This document shows, piece by piece, positions 59,162 to 64,000 of a stretch of DNA of 64,000 nucleotides. Numbering within the stretch: the stretch's first letter is position 1; every line of letters starts with the position of its first letter. The notes under the pieces were generated by a model. It was given only the letters and a program-made list of their open reading frames with translations. It did not search any database and had not been told where the DNA came from. A program made the translations under genes and the position numbers. This DNA comes from an uncultured Salinisphaerales bacterium (GTDB lineage: Bacteria > Pseudomonadota > Gammaproteobacteria > Nevskiales > CAJXLF01), in NCBI GenBank assembly GCA_913055805.1, contig CAJXLF010000003.1:62001-126000 (forward strand), given 5' to 3'.

Positions 59162-59306
59162 ACCCTGACGGCTGTCCGCTGTCACCCATTTATATCCGCA
59201 TGTTTTTTTGCGCTCCGGCACATGAAGTGCTAGTTGTTAGTCAGTAACGGTGATTCGCATTGGCCTTTGCCCCTGGTGGCGGGTCGTGATGTAAAGGAGA
59301 ACGGTG

Positions 59307-60584
59307 ATGAACGTCGACGCCTTCGAGAAATGGGAATCTGAAATTCGCGGCTACTGCCGCGCCTACCCCACGGTATTCGCCTCCGCTTCCAACGCCCGCC
59401 AGATTGATGAAGACGGCCGCTCATATATCGACTTCTTTGCCGGCGCCGGCGTACTCAATTTCGGCCACAACAACGCGCGCATGAAACGCGCCATGATCGA
59501 GTTCCTGGAAGCCGACGGCGTGGCCCACAGCCTGGACATGTACACCACGCCCAAGCGCGCCTTCATCGAGAAGTTCGCTGAAACTGTTCTTGAGCCGCGC
59601 GGTATGAACCACCGCATGCAGTTCATGGGCCCCACCGGCAGCAATGCCGTGGAAGCGGCGCTCAAGCTGGCACGCAAGGTCACCGGCCGCCACAACGTAG
59701 TCGCCTTCAGCCACGGCTTCCACGGCATGACCCTGGGCTCCCTGGCCTGCACGGCGAATGATTATTTCCGCAACGCCGCCGGCGTGCCGCTGCTGAACGT
59801 CATCCGCATGCCGTTCGAGACCCGGCCCGGCGGCGGCCTGCAGTCACTGGACGACTACCGCGCCCTGCTGGCCGATGTCTCCAGCGGCCACAAACCACCG
59901 GCCGCCTTCATTGTGGAAGTCATCCAGGCCGAGGGCGGCGTCAATGTAGCCAGCAAGGAATGGCTGCAGGCGGTGCAGAAACTGGCGCATGACCACAGCG
60001 CCCTGTTCATCATCGATGACATCCAGGCGGGCTGCGGCCGCACCGGTTCCTACTTCAGTTTCGACGGCATGGATCTTGATCCGGACATCGTCAACCTGGC
60101 CAAGGGCCTGGGCGGTTTCGGCACACCCATTGCCATGAACCTGGTGAAACCCGAGCACGACAAGCACTGGCAGCCCGGCGAGCACACCGGCACCTTCCGC
60201 GGCCAGGGCCTGTCCTTCGTGGCCGGGCGCGAAGCGCTGAGTTATTTCGAAAACGACGAGCTGATGTCCGAGGTGCGTGCCAAGGGTCAGCGCATGGCCG
60301 ACCACCTGCAGGCCATTGCCGGCGAATTCCCTGCAGAGAAACTGGCGGTACGCGGCCGTGGCATGATCCAGGCGATTGATGTCAACGACGGCGCACTGGC
60401 CAAGGCCATGGCCAAAGAATGTTTTGACAACGGCCTGCTCATCGGCCCCTGCGGCAGCGGTGGCCGGGTGATGAAGCTGATCCCGCCGCTGACCATTCCC
60501 GACGACGAACTCTCCGAGGGTCTGGACATCTTCAGCAACGCGGTCCGCAAGGTGCTGCAGGAAAACCAGAGGAAGTCCGCATGA
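59307..60584 (+). CDS. doeD: Diaminobutyrate-2-oxoglutarate transaminase
   Basis: 425 residues of the class-III PLP aminotransferases: FFAGAGVLNFGHNN, MGPTGSNAVEAALKLARKVTGR, HGFHGMTLGSLACTAN, IIDDIQAGCGRTGSYFSFD and the lysine in LAKGLGGFGTPIAMNL. The sequence is close to EctB. Because the next genes are DoeA and DoeC and no ectA/ectC is present, catabolic DoeD is preferred: it converts diaminobutyrate to aspartate semialdehyde. Start at the ATG 59307 (AAGGAG 7 nt upstream) rather than the GTG just before it. Confidence 0.88.
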   Translation: MNVDAFEKWESEIRGYCRAYPTVFASASNARQIDEDGRSYIDFFAGAGVLNFGHNNARMKRAMIEFLEADGVAHSLDMYTTPKRAFIEKFAETVLEPRGMNHRMQFMGPTGSNAVEAALKLARKVTGRHNVVAFSHGFHGMTLGSLACTANDYFRNAAGVPLLNVIRMPFETRPGGGLQSLDDYRALLADVSSGHKPPAAFIVEVIQAEGGVNVASKEWLQAVQKLAHDHSALFIIDDIQAGCGRTGSYFSFDGMDLDPDIVNLAKGLGGFGTPIAMNLVKPEHDKHWQPGEHTGTFRGQGLSFVAGREALSYFENDELMSEVRAKGQRMADHLQAIAGEFPAEKLAVRGRGMIQAIDVNDGALAKAMAKECFDNGLLIGPCGSGGRVMKLIPPLTIPDDELSEGLDIFSNAVRKVLQENQRKSA

Positions 60585-61804
60585 GACAGCGCGATGACAT
60601 GACCTTTCCTTTCGAGGAATACGAGCGGCGCCTGCATGAACTTCGTCAGCGCATGAGCGACCGCCTGCTGGACGCGGTGGTGATCTCGGACCCCGAGAAT
60701 CTGATGTATCTCACCGACTACCAGACCACAGGCTACTCCTTCTTCCAGGCGCTGGTGGTGCCGCTGGAAGACGAGCCCTTCATGATCACCCGCAGCATGG
60801 AAGAGTCGAATGTGCATGCCCGCACCTGGGTGGAATTGACCCGGCCCTACCCGGATACCGGTGACGCCATCCAGAGTCTGGTGCATGGCCTGCGTGAATT
60901 CGGGCTGGACAAGAAGGACGTGGGCTACGAACGCAACAGCTACTTCTTCCCGGCCTATCATCAGGACTATATCCACACCGCCTTTACCGAAGGCCGCCTG
61001 CTGGATTGCTTCGGCATCGTCGAGGAAGGCCGCATCTGCAAGTCTGCAGTGGAAATCGACATCATGAAAAAAGCGGCACGCGCCACCGAAGCCGGCATGC
61101 GCGCCGGTATCGACGCCTGCGCGGCCGGCGTCACCGAAAACGACATCGCCGCCGAAATCAGTGCGGCCATGTTCCGTGCCGGTGGCGAAGCCCCGGCGGT
61201 GATGCCCTATGTGACCTCCGGCCCGCGCAGCATGATCGGCCATGCCACCTGGGAAGGCCGCACTGTGCAGCCGGGCGAACATGTGTTTCTGGAAATCGGC
61301 GGCTGCTACCGGCGTTACCACACGGCCATGATGCGCACCGTGGTACTGGATGAACTGTCCACCTCGATGTTCAAGGCGCAGGAACGCATGAAACTGGCGC
61401 TGGCCGAGGTCAAGTCCGCCATCCGCCCGGGACTGACGGTTTCCGACGCCGACAACATCGTGCGCAACATCATTACCGACAATGAGGTCGGCGCAAACCT
61501 GATCACACGCTCCGGCTACTCCATCGGCATTGCCTTCCCGCCCAGCTGGGACGAGGGTTATATCGTCAGTCTCAAGCAGGGCAACTCGGCCATCATGCGC
61601 GAAGGCATGACCTTCCACATCATTCCCTGGATGTGGGGCGTGGACGGCGACAAGACGGTAGGCATTTCCGACAGCATTCATGTCACCGCCAATGGCTGCG
61701 AATCCTTCTTCAGCCTGGACGAGAACTTTGTCGCCAAGCCGGACCAGGCCGCCGACAGCGGCGGCGCCATCCCTCTTAACAGCAACCACAACGAAGTCGC
61801 CTGA
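60581..61804 (+). CDS. doeA: Ectoine hydrolase
   Basis: 407 residues of the M24 creatinase-like (pita-bread) fold: an N-terminal creatinase domain with DAVVISDPENLMYLTDYQTTGYSF, then the catalytic half with AGMRAGIDACAAGVTENDIAAEI, HATWEGRTVQPGEHVFLEIGG and YSIGIAFPPSWDEGYIVSL. DoeA opens the ectoine ring to N-acetyl-diaminobutyrate. Its length matches the Halomonas enzyme. It overlaps doeD by ATGA, and AGAGGAAG precedes the ATG. Confidence 0.9.
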   Translation: MRQRDDMTFPFEEYERRLHELRQRMSDRLLDAVVISDPENLMYLTDYQTTGYSFFQALVVPLEDEPFMITRSMEESNVHARTWVELTRPYPDTGDAIQSLVHGLREFGLDKKDVGYERNSYFFPAYHQDYIHTAFTEGRLLDCFGIVEEGRICKSAVEIDIMKKAARATEAGMRAGIDACAAGVTENDIAAEISAAMFRAGGEAPAVMPYVTSGPRSMIGHATWEGRTVQPGEHVFLEIGGCYRRYHTAMMRTVVLDELSTSMFKAQERMKLALAEVKSAIRPGLTVSDADNIVRNIITDNEVGANLITRSGYSIGIAFPPSWDEGYIVSLKQGNSAIMREGMTFHIIPWMWGVDGDKTVGISDSIHVTANGCESFFSLDENFVAKPDQAADSGGAIPLNSNHNEVA

Positions 61805-61806
61805 AC

Positions 61807-63177
61807 ATGCTGACAGTTATCGATCCAAGTAACGGCGAAGTCATTCGCGAAGTCACGCCACTGAGCACTGCCGACATGTATGGCGTCATGGGCAAAGCCG
61901 AAGACGCCTACCGTGAGTGGCGGCGAAGCAGTTTTTCTGATCGCGCTGAAATCCTGTGCAAGGTCGCTGCGCATATGCGCGAGCACATGGACGAACTGGC
62001 GCCGCTGATGACCGAGGAAATGGGCAAGCCCATCAAGGAAGCACGTGGCGAAGTGGAAAAAGCGGCCTGGTGCGCCGAGCACTACGCCGCGCATGCCGAG
62101 GACTATCTGGCCACCGAGTACATTGAATCGGATGCCACCCGCAGTTACGTGCAGTACCTGCCGCTGGGTCCGGTGCTCGGCATCCTGCCCTGGAACGCGC
62201 CCTTCTGGCTGGCCTTCCGTTTTTGCGCGCCGGCGCTGATGGCTGGCAATACCTGTGTCATGAAGCATGACCCGCATGTACCGGCCTGCGCTCAGGCCAT
62301 CGCCGATGTCTTCAAGGCCGTGGGTGCACCGGACGGCGTCATGCAGAACCTGCTGCTGGAAACCCCACAGGTGGAAAACGCCATTCGCGACCCGCGCATC
62401 CAGGCCGTATCTTTCACCGGCTCGGACCGGGGCGGCGCCGCCGTGGCGGCCATCGCCGCTTCGGAAATCAAGCCGGCGGTGCTGGAACTGGGCGGCTCGG
62501 ACCCCTGCATCGTGCTGGCCGACGCCGATCTGGAAACAGCAGCCGACATCATTACCCTGTCGCGCATCATCAATGCCGGCCAGTCCTGCATTGCCGCCAA
62601 GCGCATCCTGGTGGAAGCGCCGGCTTACGAACAGATGGTCGATCTTATTAAAGAGCGCATGGCCAGGCTCAAGCTGGGCGACCCACGGGAGGAAACCACT
62701 GACATCGGCCCCCTTGCCCGCGAGGACCTGCGCGACAACCTGCATCGCCAGGTACGTGAAACCATCGATGCCGGCGCACGCTGCCTGCTGGGCGGCGAAC
62801 TGCCGGACGGCCCCGGTTTCTACTACCCGCCCACACTGCTGGCCGATGTCAGTGAGGACATGACCGCAAGCTGCGAGGAAACCTTCGGGCCGGTGGCGGT
62901 GATGACCCCGGTCAGGGACGCCGACCAGGCACTGGCTATGGCCAACGACACCCGCTACGGCCTGGCGGCGGGCCTCTGGACCACCGCCGAGCGCGGTGAA
63001 GCCTTGGCGCGTGACATCGAAGCGGGCCAGGTTGCGATCAACGGCATCGTCAAAACCGATCCACGCCTGCCCAGCGGCGGCATCAAGCGCTCCGGCTACG
63101 GCCGCGAACTCGGCCCGCACGGCATCCGCGAATTCGTCAATGCGCAGCAGGTCTGGGTCGGGCCAAAGCAGGCATAG
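61807..63177 (+). CDS. doeC: Aspartate-semialdehyde dehydrogenase of ectoine catabolism
   Basis: 456 residues of the NAD(P)-dependent aldehyde dehydrogenase superfamily: LGILPWNAPFWLAFR, FTGSDRGG, catalytic Glu in VLELGGSDPCIVL (about 227) and catalytic Cys in NAGQSCIAAKRI (about 261), and EETFGPVAVMTPV. Generic annotation would be succinate-semialdehyde dehydrogenase; position after doeA supports DoeC, which oxidises aspartate semialdehyde to aspartate. It starts 2 nt after the doeA stop. Confidence 0.87.
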   Translation: MLTVIDPSNGEVIREVTPLSTADMYGVMGKAEDAYREWRRSSFSDRAEILCKVAAHMREHMDELAPLMTEEMGKPIKEARGEVEKAAWCAEHYAAHAEDYLATEYIESDATRSYVQYLPLGPVLGILPWNAPFWLAFRFCAPALMAGNTCVMKHDPHVPACAQAIADVFKAVGAPDGVMQNLLLETPQVENAIRDPRIQAVSFTGSDRGGAAVAAIAASEIKPAVLELGGSDPCIVLADADLETAADIITLSRIINAGQSCIAAKRILVEAPAYEQMVDLIKERMARLKLGDPREETTDIGPLAREDLRDNLHRQVRETIDAGARCLLGGELPDGPGFYYPPTLLADVSEDMTASCEETFGPVAVMTPVRDADQALAMANDTRYGLAAGLWTTAERGEALARDIEAGQVAINGIVKTDPRLPSGGIKRSGYGRELGPHGIREFVNAQQVWVGPKQA

Positions 63178-63225
63178 TCGCTGCAATTCCGGGACTGTGG
63201 GTGCCAACGTAGCGAGCACCAAGGC

Positions 63226-63299
63226 CTTGTAGATTCCTTCACGGGAACCCTCTGCCGCAGGGACGTACTTGCAGCGGTTACCGGGCAGGAATCTACAAG
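63226..63299. repeat. 13-bp inverted repeat element after doeC
   Basis: CTTGTAGATTCCT (63226-63238) and AGGAATCTACAAG (63287-63299) are perfect arms around a 48-nt centre with smaller hairpins (CCCT...AGGG). It lies in the 270-nt gap after doeC, where no gene is seen. It may be a REP-type repeat or structured RNA; no transposase is present. Confidence 0.6.
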
Positions 63300-63447
63300 A
63301 CCGTCCGCAAGTCTGGCCCTCTTGACCTCACAGCGCTCATTTCCACGGCTGACAATCAACATTACTGCCGTCGTTGCCGCCGATCACAACCTGCAATTAA
63401 TCTGACCAAGTACCCACGAATATTCATGCACTTGGCAGATTTCAGGC

Positions 63448-64000
63448 ATGCAAAGAACGATTACCAGAATCATGCGGGATGGACTCACCCTGACCGGCAC
63501 CAGCTATGGCCCGGAAGAGGGTTACCCGGTCATGCTATTCCACGGCGGCGGCCAGACACGGCATGCCTGGGGCAGCACCGGCGAAGCCCTGGGCAAAGCC
63601 GGTTATCACGCCATGGCCTTCGATTTGCGTGGTCATGGCGACAGCGCCTGGGCGCCTCACTACGAAACCTTTGACTTTGTGCAGGACGTGCACGAACTCT
63701 GCATCCGCGAATACCGCCCACCCATCATAGTAGGCGCGTCACTGGGCGGCATCAGCGGCCTGTTGGCCAATGCCGGAGAGGACGGCGAAATCTCCAGGGC
63801 GCTGGTACTTGTAGACATCGCCCCGCGCACCAATCCGGAGGGAGTGGAGCGCATTCTCGATTTCATGGCCGCGCATGTGGACGGCTTTACCACTCTGGAA
63901 GAAGCCGCCGAAGCGGTCGCCGCCTATCAGCCACACCGTAAGCAGCGCTCCGATCCGAGCGGCCTGAAAAAGAACCTGCGCCAGCATCCGGATGGCCGCT
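63448..64000 (+). CDS. Alpha/beta hydrolase, 3' end outside window
   Basis: 184 residues visible from the ATG at 63448. The oxyanion-hole motif FHGGGQTRHAW, LRGHGDS, and the nucleophile elbow GASLGG (serine in the G-x-S-x-G pattern) show an alpha/beta hydrolase. EAAEAVAAYQPHRKQR follows as cap-region helix. The catalytic aspartate and histidine region lies beyond the window. Substrate unknown. Confidence 0.87.
   Translation, partial: MQRTITRIMRDGLTLTGTSYGPEEGYPVMLFHGGGQTRHAWGSTGEALGKAGYHAMAFDLRGHGDSAWAPHYETFDFVQDVHELCIREYRPPIIVGASLGGISGLLANAGEDGEISRALVLVDIAPRTNPEGVERILDFMAAHVDGFTTLEEAAEAVAAYQPHRKQRSDPSGLKKNLRQHPDGR

Noticed and set aside
59307-60584. Ectoine biosynthesis gene ectB.
   Set aside because: Sequence alone allows it, but ectA and ectC are absent and doeA/doeC follow with overlap, so the catabolic enzyme is more likely.
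63226-63299. Terminal inverted repeats of an insertion sequence.
   Set aside because: The arms are only 74 nt apart overall, there is no transposase and no target duplication was seen.

Overview
The window is a GC-rich (roughly 60%, judged by eye) bacterial chromosome segment, densely coding with overlapping start/stop junctions. AlkB with rubredoxins, an ectoine-degradation cluster, an aerobactin-type siderophore operon and many TonB-dependent receptors suggest a marine or halotolerant hydrocarbon-using gammaproteobacterium. That is inference; there is no rRNA or marker gene to confirm it.

Region 1-4730 holds small stress-type proteins: a YCII/DGPF fragment, PhnB-like VOC proteins, AHSA1/SRPBCC proteins under an ArsR repressor, and a divergent operon with two DUF899 thioredoxin-like proteins. 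Region 4731-11377 is an RND efflux operon (outer-membrane lipoprotein, pump, adaptor) with a divergent TetR repressor. Region 11466-14122 is SRPBCC, VOC, DUF1428 and a long ECF42-type sigma factor. The same promoter-like motif, TGTCGA-N17-CGAC, stands 40-41 nt before the first start codon of both 2108-4730 and 11466-14122. I therefore propose one ECF42 regulon covering both.

Region 14188-49523 is iron acquisition, marked by six Fur-box-like palindromes: ferredoxin-NADP reductase, four TonB receptors, PepSY membrane proteins, TonB-ExbB-ExbD, an FbpABC-type ferric ABC importer with an unusual periplasmic partner, an MFS exporter and an IucABCD-like NIS siderophore operon. It is interrupted by a more A/T-rich four-gene cassette (15200-19464: degenerate amidohydrolase, ATP-grasp, WavQ-like and DegT aminotransferase) that looks like surface-glycan biosynthesis, and by a serine hydrolase and a sugar dehydrogenase (22499-25213).

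Region 49527-51575 is an ECF41 sigma factor with its carboxymuconolactone-decarboxylase partner and a membrane protein. Two sites match the ECF41 promoter pattern with identical 16-bp spacers. Then come a metallophosphoesterase lipoprotein, a VanX-like dipeptidase and an unknown protein. Region 55166-57940 is a TetR-controlled alkane hydroxylase locus. Region 57977-63177 is a complete set of candidate enzymes for ectoine breakdown (doeB2-doeD-doeA-doeC). The window ends inside an alpha/beta hydrolase. No tRNA, rRNA, CRISPR array or transposase was seen.
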